From Podochytrium sp. JEL0797 (Eukaryota > Chytridiomycota > Chytridiomycetes > Chytridiales > Chytriomycetaceae), in assembly GCA_027596195.1 (NCBI GenBank), contig JADGJG010000953.1, forward strand, positions 1 to 10,530: a stretch of 10,530 nt of DNA, in the 5' to 3' direction. The notes under the pieces are model-generated. The model worked only from the letters and a program-made list of their open reading frames with translations, ran no database searches and was not told the origin of the DNA. Positions 1-7,558 of the stretch are shown here, one piece after another; the stretch's first letter is position 1; each line of letters opens with the position of its first letter. A program made the position numbers and the translations under genes.

Positions 1-759
1 CCTTCCCACTCACATACCCCCCACTCCTACACTCCCCCTTATACAAATCCCCCGCCCACCTCCTCACCACCCCCACCTCCTCCTCCCCCCCACCCTTCTT
101 CACCACCCACCCCACCAACACCCTCTCCACAACATTCAACCGTCCCCATACCCCACCCACATCCCTCACAACACGACAACACGCGTCCACGTCTTCGAGG
201 AGGACCCAATCCATCACGGAGAAACACGATTTACTCCTCAAATGCGGTTTCACAACCGTCTCAAAAAACGCAGGGTCATGGAACCGTAGAAAGAGGTTCA
301 TCTCGTGACACGAATATTCACTCCACAACGCGGTTTGCATGGAACGCGGGAGAGTGTTCCAAGACGTGATGAATCGGAACTTTGACAACATTTGTTTCGC
401 CTCTGCGTCGCGCGATAGGGATTCCGCCAGAGAAAAAAGCTGCGAGAGGTCTGAAATGACGGCGAAATCCGAGGCAGTGGAGATGGAAAGGGTTTGGCCC
501 AGTTTGAGTGCGGTGGCGGATAAGACTTCGGTGGTAGTGGAGGTGATGGGCCAGGATGGACGAATGGCCGTGTCCGTCAGCGGCAAGTCAGGCGATCCAT
601 TCATTTGGTGCTTGAAGGTTGTGAAGGTGTGGTCAGCGGTTCCGTCGACTACGATAAACAAGATTTCGCATTGACAAGTCTCTGTCAAGGGCACAAACAG
701 AGTTCCATCTTCGGAAGGCTTGAGGTTGAACAAGGATGCACCGTTTTTCGACAAGAAAT
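1..759 (-). other. Last visible exon of the MG-domain gene, open at the window edge
   Basis: This exon has no stop codon through to base 1, so the gene continues to the left. It starts after the TACTAAC intron with DFLSKNGASLFNLKP and encodes about 253 residues. The segment SKFRFITSWNTL, then SEYSCHEMNLFL, then DPAFFETVVKP and RLNVVERVL is the part most like the bacterial members I remember (pattern Y-x-CHELN-x-FL followed by DPEFF-x-x-VV-x-P). It is therefore the best anchor for the family assignment. The distal 150 nt on the coding strand are almost pure G, A and T and encode a Gly/Glu/Val-rich stretch. Confidence 0.75.
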
Positions 760-3700
760 CTGCCCTTCAGAGTTAGTAACCTCACGATTCACAGCACACA
801 TTGTCTTACCATAATTCGAGTCATCAAATTTTAGCTTCGACAAAGTTTGGAGACGCGGTCGAGCTGGCGCCATTCGCATTTTCCGCATCTTGCCCATGCC
901 TCCAGTAGCCCCAAAACCACCCCTCATCGGAGCAGCAGCACACGCCATCATGGGGTGAGCTGCATACCCCCCACCTCCACCGGGACCCGTCGATTCTCTC
1001 ATGCGTTGATTCTGCACAGTTCCATCCAAAGAATCATCCAACAAGGACGTCCCACGCGTTTTCTAACACAAACAAAAATATCCGAAATCAGAAAGAGGGA
1101 AGAAGAAGAAACTAAAAAACTCACAAAAAACTCACCCAAGAATCCAACAAAAAACTCGGCTTCTCCAACGTATTCCCCACCTTCCCGACCCCCTCCCTCC
1201 CCCTCTTCAACACATACTCCAAATCCGCGTTCAACTCCTGCGGCACCGAATACCCACACGCGAGCACCGTTTCTGGGTCCACTTTCACATCCTCCACGTC
1301 CCCGTTTGTCGCATTGGCGGCACCAAATTCGTCACTGCTGGATGATTCGGGAGATTGGAATAGATTCACGATACAGTGGACGCGTGTGGTGTGCGACGCG
1401 TTGCGGAGGGTGAGGGTGAGGCCGCCCGGGTGGGCGGTGGCGTGTTGGATACGTGATGGATGGAGTTTGGGAGATTGCGTTTGTCGATACAAGGAGAGGT
1501 GGAAGGGCGTTGATGCGGTGATGGTTTCGCGGAGGTGGGATGTGGTGGGTTTCGTGGATTGGCTTGGGGATACGAGGAAAGATGCGGGACGGACTGTGAT
1601 GGTCACGAGGGAGTCGAAGAGCTTCAGTTCGTAGGATCCGGGGTTCAAACCAGCAGTGATGACGAGGTCGCATGAATTCTTGCCGGTTTCTGAGAATCGC
1701 ACGAGATGGCGGAATGAAGACAGAGCCCTGAAAAGCAACAAAAGCAATGAGATAACAAACCCCCAAATCAAATAAAACTCACATGTTATTCTCAACATCC
1801 CGTTGCACCAAATCCCACACATGAGGACACGCCTCCATCCCCCCCGCAGAAACAGGCACAGGAACCACAAACTTCTCGCCCTCCTCAATCACCAAGTGAG
1901 ATCGATCTCCCACCCCACTCCCCAGTTTCGAAACCAGATTCATTGGGTTCAACACCGAAACTCCCGCAATCTCCCAACATTTGGCGGGCGCGTCTCCCAT
2001 CGCCACACCGACCCCCGTGATCCCTGGCAATGTTCCCAGGGGAATGCATCCAAAGTCGTTGGTGCATAGGATGCGAGAGAAGAGCGCCACAACGAGTCGA
2101 TGCTTGAAAAAGACTTCGGTCGAAAACTGTTTTCTCGGCTCGCCTGTTGTTTTTTTTTCGAACACGCAGTGCAATTAGTGAACGCCCGCAAAACAAAAGT
2201 CAAAAATACATTACCATTCTTTCCAAGAACAAGCAACTCAAACCCCTCCTCTCCACTCTTTCGCAAAAAGGTACCTTCAATCCCCAAAGTCTCATCCATC
2301 CCATTCACTTGAATCACTTTCGTATCCTCCAACACAACCTCCTCCTTCTTGGAAACATTGCGCACCTTCACACTGAGCTTGAACTCCAACCGTTTCACTG
2401 CGCGTAAAAAACAAAGGTTAAAAAAATCACCCCTCCTACGACAATCCGAAAAAAAATCACCTTTCCCCACAACACCCACTTCAAAAACACACTCCCTCCC
2501 CTCCACAACCTCCACCTCCACCACCTTCCCATTCTCAACCCCATCCTCTTGCACAACCGTCACACTCACACTCACGCGGTCCACCCCAACCTCCCGCAAT
2601 GAAACACCCACGTTCCGACTCGTCACACTCACAAGAGGAATCACGGCTACGCGGACTGTGTTTCCACTTCGCACGGATTCACGGTTCAAGAGCCATTGGG
2701 TAGAGAGGGTGTATGACTCCTCGCAGTGCTGGAATACGGCGGGGGAGGTGTGGTTTTTGTGCGTGATGAGGAGGGTTTCGGGTTTGGTGGAGCGTGTGAA
2801 GGGGATCGTGAAGGTTCCGTTGGGTGTTGGCTGTGCCAAAACAAAAAAAAAGGATGGGTGAAATCAGAAAAAGTCAATGAGAGAGAGTGTGTGTGCGTGT
2901 GTGCCCGTTCAAGACAGCAGAGAGCCTCATTTTTTTCGCGTTTCTTCTCTCACCTTGAACACGTGTCCAGCCATCCACACGTCGAACTCGCTCTCAATCG
3001 GAGCATTGCGCTCATCTACAACTGAAAACACGTGTCCCGCCGTTGTGATTTGCTCAACCACGCGCAACAAGCCCTGCACAAACAAATCAAAAAATGCATG
3101 GAATCAGCGCTCACAAAATCATCCTTCCCCCTCCCAAACTCCCACACACACGCTTGACAACTCACCTTTCTCAAAACAGCTCGACACCTCTTCCCACCAC
3201 CCACAACATCCACCACCACAACCCCCCTCTCAACACCATCCAACCACTCGACCCCAACCTTTTCCACATACACCTTCCCCGCCACAAACGCCTCCCCACC
3301 CCCCACCTTCCACACGCGACTCCGATGCGGAACCACACCGCTCAAATCGAGTCCCATCAAAACCCCAGCGGCAGACTCTGAGGAGGAGGCAAGCACCCCG
3401 CTTTTGTGCATGGCGAAAGTGTTGATTTCGTATTCGTTGATTTCGAGAGTAGGTATGTTTTTGATGGAGAGGACTAGGGGTGGGGTTGGGGTGTTGTTGC
3501 TGGGGAGGAGGTACTTTGGGAGCGGGTGGGTTGGGGAGAAGGCGAGTGTGGTTTCTTGGAGGAGGGAGTGGAGCTGTGGAGGGGGAAGGAGGTGGTGCCT
3601 ACGATTTTTTTTTTCGGTGCACAACTAGGTAAGTTTTGGACACTCGAAAGGATGCGATATTTCTTACCACTTGGCGCCTTCGGAACCGCCCTGCTCAATC

Positions 3701-4990
3701 TTGACACGCGCAAACATGCTCTTAACTACTTCCGGATGAATCAACGCGGTATACGCGTCCATGGATTTCGCGGGTTGCGTTTGGAAAATGTGCGAGAGAA
3801 ACAGTCGAACGAGGCGCACTTCAAGGGATGGGGACACCTTCCAACGGTCGAAAAGGGAGGGTGGTTGGGACGGCGAGTTTTTTGCGGTGGGTGATTCGAT
3901 CCAGAGTTGTTCAGTGGAAAAGAGGCCCGGCATGCGTATGTATCTTTTACAATCGTGGTAAGAAAAAGGGAAGCAATCGTTTCGACTAGATTTCTCACCT
4001 CTCAAACAATTCAACGTCAAAGATCTTCAACTTGCCCAACTTGGTTTGCAAGAGCTTCAACACAAAGCTGTTCTTGAGAGGGACGAAAGCCGGGATATTG
4101 CCGCACACTCTGGCGTCCGTTTGCAAAAACTGGTCCACTTCGACCAACGCATCAATTTCAACAGCTTTGTTTTCGATGGAGGCATGGCATCGGAGCAAGT
4201 ACTTCTTCATAATGTACGCTTCGACGAACCACAACGAGGACCAGTAATGCGTAGGCCTGAACAAGGCCAAAGCGTCAAGCTGCTGCAGAGTCATGAGGGG
4301 TACGACGGATGGAGCGGAAGTCGCGTTTTGGAGCAGGCAAAATTGATCCAAGATCTGGGGAAGCAAATCCGTGCCGTTGTGCAAGAGATGGGCGAGTGGC
4401 GCGTTCAAAAACACATTGAGCGACGCGATACGTTGATCGAGTGGAAGCTTTGAGGAATCCTTGCTGGTCAGGAATGCGTGAGCAAGAAGCGGCAACGCGT
4501 GCAGGAGTTCCAGCTTGTGGATGAGTTTTGACGGATTCGCGACAACCAGTCGGATGATTTCGTCAGCTTCCTTGTTGAAGTCGAGGGAGTGTTTTTGTTC
4601 GTTGTTGGAGTGGGTTGGTTTTTTGTTTTGTGGCAGCGAGAAGTCGAAATTTGGGTCAAACGAGACTGTGGCGAAGTCGGCGAGTTTTTTGGTGTTTTGG
4701 CGCAGCGCGGCGACAAAGGCGACAGACTCGGCAGAGGGCAACAAAACGCTAGGAGAGTTGCCAGGGGCGTCGCTAGGGACGTCTCTAGAGGCATCGCTAG
4801 AGTTGCTAGAGAAGACACCAGGGGCGTTACTAGGGAAGTCGATGCCCAAAAGACCCGCAATGCGCCTGCGCGCGCTGTCGGCGCCATCGGCGGCAAACGC
4901 TGCTTCGCGGTTGAGCTGATGCACAGCATCGGAAGTGCTGGTGGCGAGAACGAGGCTTTCGAGTGCAGAGAGTGGGACAGGCAAACTCAT
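1..4990 (-). CDS. Giant alpha-2-macroglobulin-like (MG-domain) protein, 10 exons, 3' end outside window
   Basis: Exons in transcript order: 3999-4990, 3668-3943, 3166-3598, 2954-3073, 2461-2830, 2215-2397, 1783-2143, 1136-1727, 810-1062 and 1-759. All junctions are GT-AG, and phases agree across all nine, giving 1446 codons with no stop. ATG 4990 is the first in-frame ATG, with A at -3; I see no signal peptide. Residues 1-420 look Leu-rich and helical. Beta-rich MG/Ig-like segments follow, including TTAGHVFSVVD (about 578-588), NGMDETLGIEG (762) and LEKPSFLLDSW (about 1098-1108). A Gly/Met/Ala-rich linker covers about 1135-1175, and a helical part carries WSEYSCHEMNLFL (1339-1351) with DPAFFETVVKP. 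From memory these match, in order, a very large MG-domain protein family of planctomycetes and other bacteria, also found in scattered protists. Its biochemical function is unknown to me. I see no CGEQ thioester motif in the visible part. Family call fairly sure; exon ends good but untested. Confidence 0.75.
760..3998 (-). other. Nine spliceosomal introns of the MG-domain gene
   Basis: Introns in transcript order: 3944-3998 (55 nt), 3599-3667 (69), 3074-3165 (92), 2831-2953 (123), 2398-2460 (63), 2144-2214 (71), 1728-1782 (55), 1063-1135 (73) and 760-809 (50). Donors are mostly GTGAG or GTAAG, with GTGAT and GTAAT once each. Acceptors are CAG, TAG or AAG. The last intron carries a perfect TACTAAC-type branch box about 17 nt before its AG. 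The 63-nt intron (2398-2460) is a multiple of three and stop-free in frame, so its removal rests on splice signals and family continuity, not on reading frame. All the others would break the frame or introduce a stop. Confidence 0.75.
2879..2907. repeat. GA/GT simple repeat inside intron 4
   Basis: On the plus strand a short GA run passes into GT/GC dinucleotides, within the 123-nt intron 2831-2953. It explains why this intron is the longest of the nine. No function is implied. Confidence 0.7.
4760..4840 (-). repeat. Degenerate minisatellite in exon 1 of the MG-domain gene
   Basis: Two 24-nt units, at 4760-4783 and 4817-4840 on the plus strand, agree at about 20 of 24 positions. Shorter CTAG-containing units lie between them. 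They encode DFPSNAPG (residues 51-58) and DVPSDAPG (70-77) around a Ser/Asn/Asp stretch. This is probably a flexible, length-variable linker near the N-terminus. Confidence 0.65.
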
Positions 4991-5456
4991 TTTTTGATTG
5001 TTTTTGGCGAACCCTGAAAATGAAACGAGAGAGACACAAGTGCTCGACGAACCACCCGGCACCCGTGACACAGTCTAAGATATTTGAGGGACAAACTTGT
5101 GATAGAAAAATGAGGGGGGTTCAAGTCCATCAAATTCAGGGGGATTTGTTTTCAATTTGCAACGCGTATAGTAAAACCTCCTCCTTCACCAAATGAATAA
5201 TTCTGAGAAGAAAGTATTTTTTAAGAGGCTTGGCGTCGAGGATTTAAATCTTTGGGGGGAGAGTGGATGGAGTTTGGTTCCTTTTTTGATTCTTGATTCT
5301 TGTAACAAAAAATTGGGATTAATGTGTCACATTCAATCATTCCCATATATCTGATTTAAATCATCTATTTATATATAAATTGAGCATTCGGACGTAATGG
5401 CAACGCGTATTTTATTCAAGGAAGCAGCATAGCAAGAACTCCTTCACCACCGCTCT
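4991..5456. promoter_or_regulatory. Intergenic region: MG-gene promoter/leader and 3' UTR of the small secreted gene
   Basis: There is no convincing gene in this 466-bp stretch. The part next to 4990 should hold the leader and promoter of the MG-domain gene. On the minus strand a pyrimidine tract plus CAG ends at 5014, only 23 nt before the ATG, and looks like a 3' splice site of a 5'-UTR intron; I could not find a convincing donor. Farther right the DNA is AT-rich, with two copies of the palindrome GATTTAAATC (5241-5250 and 5353-5362). ACGCGT occurs at 5162 and 5403. The right end is the 3' UTR of the small secreted protein gene. Confidence 0.5.
5411..5416 (-). terminator. Polyadenylation signal of the small secreted protein gene
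   Basis: Reads AATAAA on the minus strand, about 40 nt after the stop codon at 5457-5459. The third gene copy has a similar context (GAATAAA then a CG-containing block) at 10324-10329, which supports a shared 3' UTR. Confidence 0.6.
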
Positions 5457-5741
5457 TCAGTTGCGACCTCTGCAGCTCCAACGCCACTTGCGTCGATTGT
5501 GGTGCTCATAGTAGTCGCTGTCGTCTTCGTAATACTCGTAGCAACGCTTGTGGCAGTGGTGCTCACTCACATAAGAGTCGTCGTGGTCGGTTCCATCGCT
5601 GTCTTGGCTGCCATCCGTGCCGTCGACCATCATGTCTTGACGCTTGGAGACCGAGACGGTGGATTCGCCACGAGCTTGCATGACTGGGGTCGCCAAGACG
5701 GAGAAGGCAGTGAAGGCAAGGAGGAGAGACTTGAGTAGCAT
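5457..5741 (-). CDS. Small secreted Asp/Tyr/His-rich protein (94 aa), unit 1
   Basis: The ATG at 5741 has A at -3. Residues 1-23 form a typical signal peptide (MLLKSLLLAF hydrophobic core, ending near MQA). Lys33-Arg34 (SVSKRQD) is a Kex2-type dibasic site, so residues 35-94 may be the mature peptide. That part is acidic and rich in Ser, Asp and Gly, then rich in His and Tyr (HHCHKRC, YEYYEDD, YYEHHN). It ends in a basic, Trp-containing tail (RKWRWSC). Cysteines are 63, 67 and 90, an odd number, so one may be unpaired or make a dimer. I recognise no family. It is divergent to the Cys-rich gene at 6011. A relic copy (6483-6620) and a third copy (10388-10453) show it belongs to a family. The His, Asp and Tyr content would suit metal or surface binding, but this is inference. 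Confidence 0.75.
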   Translation of the reverse strand: MLLKSLLLAFTAFSVLATPVMQARGESTVSVSKRQDMMVDGTDGSQDSDGTDHDDSYVSEHHCHKRCYEYYEDDSDYYEHHNRRKWRWSCRGRN

Positions 5742-6010
5742 GTTTTGGTTTTTGAGACTTGTTGCGGCCGTGGATGGAAGAGGGAATAACGGAATCCAGG
5801 GCTGGCTTTATCCTCTTCTCGGTAAGTGTGGGAGTGAGATCAAGGGTCTCCAAATGGATTCATTTCACTATTTCGCGACCCTCAGCTTCTCACAAGACGC
5901 GTCGCTTGGACCCCTTTCGTCCCCACTTCCCACCCCCTGTCAGAACAGCAAAAGAGCAGCCACATTCTCACTTCTCTTCCCTCTTCCACAACTAACCAAC
6001 ACCTCCAACA
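5742..6010. promoter_or_regulatory. Divergent promoter of unit 1
   Basis: This 269-bp region lies between the ATGs of the two secreted-protein genes and aligns throughout with 6621-6818. A GATAAA element at 5807-5812 (minus strand) lies about 70 bp upstream of the 5741 start and is conserved at 6639-6644 in unit 2. Near the 6011 start, a CT-rich tract and a CCAACA leader are conserved. The position of the unit 2 TATA box holds GCAAAAGAG here instead of GATATAAGAG. One ACGCGT site is at 5897. Confidence 0.6.
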
Positions 6011-6328
6011 ATGCAAATCATCCTCTGCCTCCCTCTCTTTCTCTTCCCCCTCGCCCAAGCCACCACTGCCCAACATGAGCGCAGACAAGACCCACCCCCC
6101 GCCGCCGACGAACCATGCACCATCTTCGGTTCCTACCTCTGCAAAGCCAACAGCTTGTACCAGTGCCTGTATGAGACTGATTCGACTCTTGGGTACCACT
6201 TCCTGTGGAACTGCGGCAACGACGTGTGCATCGTTTCTCCCACATTTCAAAACTGTTCGACGACGACGACAACCACTTCCATGTTTACTCGTCCCACCAT
6301 GGTGTCCACCAGGTTGACTCCTCCGTGA
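6011..6328 (+). CDS. Secreted six-cysteine-module protein, single module (105 aa), unit 1
   Basis: A signal peptide covers residues 1 to about 20 (MQIILCLPLFLFPLAQ). It is followed by a dibasic site, Arg24-Arg25, and a Pro/Ala-rich spacer. One module spans residues 36-82, with cysteines 36, 44, 52, 68, 73 and 82 (C-x7-C-x7-C-x15-C-x4-C-x8-C). A Thr-rich tail then leads straight to LTPP and the stop. Over the module it is close to the product of the gene at 6819. That protein has a second module and ends in STPP, so this gene appears to have lost (or never gained) module 2. The pattern with Y-x-C, aromatic residues and a late C-x4-C recalls small fungal carbohydrate-binding modules such as CBM19, but I cannot assign it. 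Probably extracellular or wall-associated. Confidence 0.8.
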   Translation: MQIILCLPLFLFPLAQATTAQHERRQDPPPAADEPCTIFGSYLCKANSLYQCLYETDSTLGYHFLWNCGNDVCIVSPTFQNCSTTTTTTSMFTRPTMVSTRLTPP

Positions 6329-6377
6329 GAGAGAGAAAACAACGATTATTTTTGCTGTTTATAGTTTTTTTTGGTTT

Positions 6378-6383
6378 AATAAA
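6378..6383 (+). terminator. Polyadenylation signal of the single-module gene
   Basis: AATAAA about 50 nt after the TGA at 6326-6328, in AT-rich DNA. Confidence 0.6.
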
Positions 6384-6482
6384 TAGGTATCAACTTTCTT
6401 GCTGAATATAAATAATTTAAATTACGCGCAAAAACCTCGTGTTTATAGACAACGCGTATTTTCTATTGAATTGGGATGAAAA

Positions 6483-6620
6483 AATCGTTATCATCCTCGT
6501 AATACTCAACGTTCGTGGCAGCGGTGCACACTTAGTTTCTTGACGCTTGGAGATAGAGAAGGCTGATCCTTCGCAATGAACTGGGGTATAAGATGGAGAG
6601 AGGAGAGAAAGGAAGAAAAG
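6483..6620 (-). pseudogene. Relic of the small secreted Asp/Tyr/His-rich protein gene, unit 2
   Basis: On the minus strand this region matches pieces of the 5457-5741 gene in the same order. First comes the CCCCAGT..CAT part of the signal-peptide end, then TCTCCAAGCGTCAAGA (the Kex2 site codons). After a gap comes a stretch like CACTGCCACAAGCGTTG, then GAGTATTACGA (Glu-Tyr-Tyr-Glu). The ATG is lost, about 60 nt coding for the acidic part are missing, and the 3' tail with the RKWRWSC codons is gone. No open frame joins the pieces. It sits at the same place relative to its Cys-rich partner as the intact gene does in unit 1, so it is a decayed duplicate. Confidence 0.75.
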
Positions 6621-6818
6621 GGGTGTAAGAGCGCTGGATTTATCGGTATCTCGGGAAGTGTGAGAGTGACATCAAGGTTCACGAAATGGGTTCACCTTAT
6701 CTGTTTCGAGAACCCTGATCTCTGACTGAACACTTCACTTGGGCCCCTTCAAAATGATATAAGAGCAGCAACTCTCGCCTCTCTTCCCTCTTCCACAAGA
6801 CAACCAACATCTCCAACA
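6621..6818. promoter_or_regulatory. Promoter of the two-module gene (formerly divergent), unit 2
   Basis: Aligns with 5742-6010. It keeps the GATAAA element of the now dead minus-strand gene (6639-6644). It has a clear TATA-type element, GATATAAG, at 6756-6763, about 60 bp before the ATG at 6819. The CT-rich tract and the AACATCTCCAACA leader match unit 1. A start about 30 bp downstream of the TATA element would give a roughly 25-30 nt leader. Confidence 0.6.
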
Positions 6819-7304
6819 ATGCAAATCATCTTCCTCCCTCTCTTCCTCTTCTCACTCGCTCAAGCCGCGGCTGCCCAGCACGCGCGCCGACAAAACTCAC
6901 CACCCCCTGCCAACGATCCATGCACCGTTAATGATTCCTATCTCTGTAAAGCCAATAGCTTGTACAAGTGTTCGTATGAGGAGAATTTGACTCTTGGATA
7001 TCGCTTCCTCTCGAGCTGCGGCAAAGACGAGTGTATCGTTTCTCCCACGTTTACTGGCTGTTTTTCGGGTCCTCCCACAACGCGTACCTCAACCACCTCC
7101 AAGACCACCACGACAGCCACTACAATGACGGACCCCATCTGCCGATTCGGAGCCTGGAGATGCGTTGGCGAGACTCTTGAGCAGTGTGGGTTCGTGGATA
7201 CCGGCGTGTTGGACTGGAGATGGATTTCGCAGTGTCCCGTGAATCAGTTTTGCAACGCGAACGGGCCAAACGGGTTTGCGGGATGCCAGTCGACTCCTCC
7301 GTAA
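6819..7304 (+). CDS. Secreted protein with two six-cysteine modules (161 aa), unit 2
   Basis: Signal peptide at residues 1-19 (MQIIFLPLFLFSLAQ), dibasic Arg23-Arg24, then a Pro-rich spacer. Module 1 covers residues 35-81 (Cys 35, 43, 51, 67, 72, 81) and has the same spacing as the protein encoded at 6011. A Thr/Ser-rich linker (about 86-104) is probably O-glycosylated. Module 2 covers 108-156 (Cys 108, 115, 123, 139, 145, 156; C-x6-C-x7-C-x15-C-x5-C-x10-C). The modules share a core: aromatic-x-C, L-x-x-C, an aromatic just before the fourth Cys, then C-x4/5-C. N38 and N56 are in N-glycosylation sequons. I recognise no named family; repeated modules on a Thr linker fit a carbohydrate- or wall-binding secreted protein. 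Single exon. Confidence 0.85.
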   Translation: MQIIFLPLFLFSLAQAAAAQHARRQNSPPPANDPCTVNDSYLCKANSLYKCSYEENLTLGYRFLSSCGKDECIVSPTFTGCFSGPPTTRTSTTSKTTTTATTMTDPICRFGAWRCVGETLEQCGFVDTGVLDWRWISQCPVNQFCNANGPNGFAGCQSTPP

Positions 7305-7355
7305 AAGGTGGGACGGAGTGGGTCTCTGATCTGTTCTATTTTTTTCTCTTGAACG

Positions 7356-7361
7356 AATAAA
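7356..7361 (+). terminator. Polyadenylation signal of the two-module gene
   Basis: AATAAA about 50 nt after the TAA at 7302-7304. The rest of 7305-7559 is the convergent spacer with the TFIIB-like gene and shows no gene. Confidence 0.6.
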
Positions 7362-7558
7362 AATAATCTTTTATTGAAACCAACCATTTTCCGCAACTCT
7401 ACCAACGAATTTCTCTGGAATATGGAACCTTCGCGGTATTTGACAAAACAACGCCCACGCCATCATATGCGCCCTTGGCAGGGGTGGAGATGGTTTCCAA
7501 AAAAAAAAGTCCATGAATTGAAGGTCGATAACCTGCTGTAAGAATACTGTTATAATTA

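Larger units (their letters stand above)
5402..6383. repeat. Duplicated gene-pair unit, copy 1
   Basis: Begins near CAACGCGTATTTT (5402) and ends near the AATAAA at 6378. It contains the small secreted gene (minus), the divergent promoter and the one-module Cys-rich gene (plus). It aligns in the same order and orientation with 6450-7361. The copies are clearly diverged, so the duplication is not recent. Confidence 0.75.
6450..7361. repeat. Duplicated gene-pair unit, copy 2
   Basis: Begins at a second CAACGCGTATTTT (6450) and runs to the AATAAA at 7356. It holds the relic of the small gene, the homologous promoter and the two-module Cys-rich gene. Copies 1 and 2 are direct tandem repeats with about 65 bp between them. 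Confidence 0.75.

Noticed and set aside
339..674. Plus-strand open frame of 111 codons
   Set aside because: It is antisense to the last visible MG-gene exon, which has family motifs on the minus strand.
847..1413. Plus-strand open frame of 188 codons, Pro/Ser/Thr-rich
   Set aside because: It crosses exons 8-9 and intron 8 of the MG gene in antisense; its composition is the complement of G-rich coding sequence.
2877..3425. Plus-strand open frame of 182 codons, Pro/His-rich
   Set aside because: It is antisense to exons 3-4 and introns of the MG gene and has low-complexity shadow composition.
4991..5071. 27-codon N-terminal extension of the MG protein starting at 5071
   Set aside because: The upstream start would be GTG; the first in-frame ATG is at 4990 and a 3' splice-like site lies in between.
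5241..5362. Two GATTTAAATC palindromes as operator sites
   Set aside because: Both are in AT-rich spacer DNA where such words arise easily; no conserved position relative to a gene was seen.
5499..5738. Plus-strand hydrophobic open frame of 79 codons
   Set aside because: It is the antisense of the 94-aa secreted protein; the Val/Ile-rich run is the complement of Asp/Tyr/His codons.
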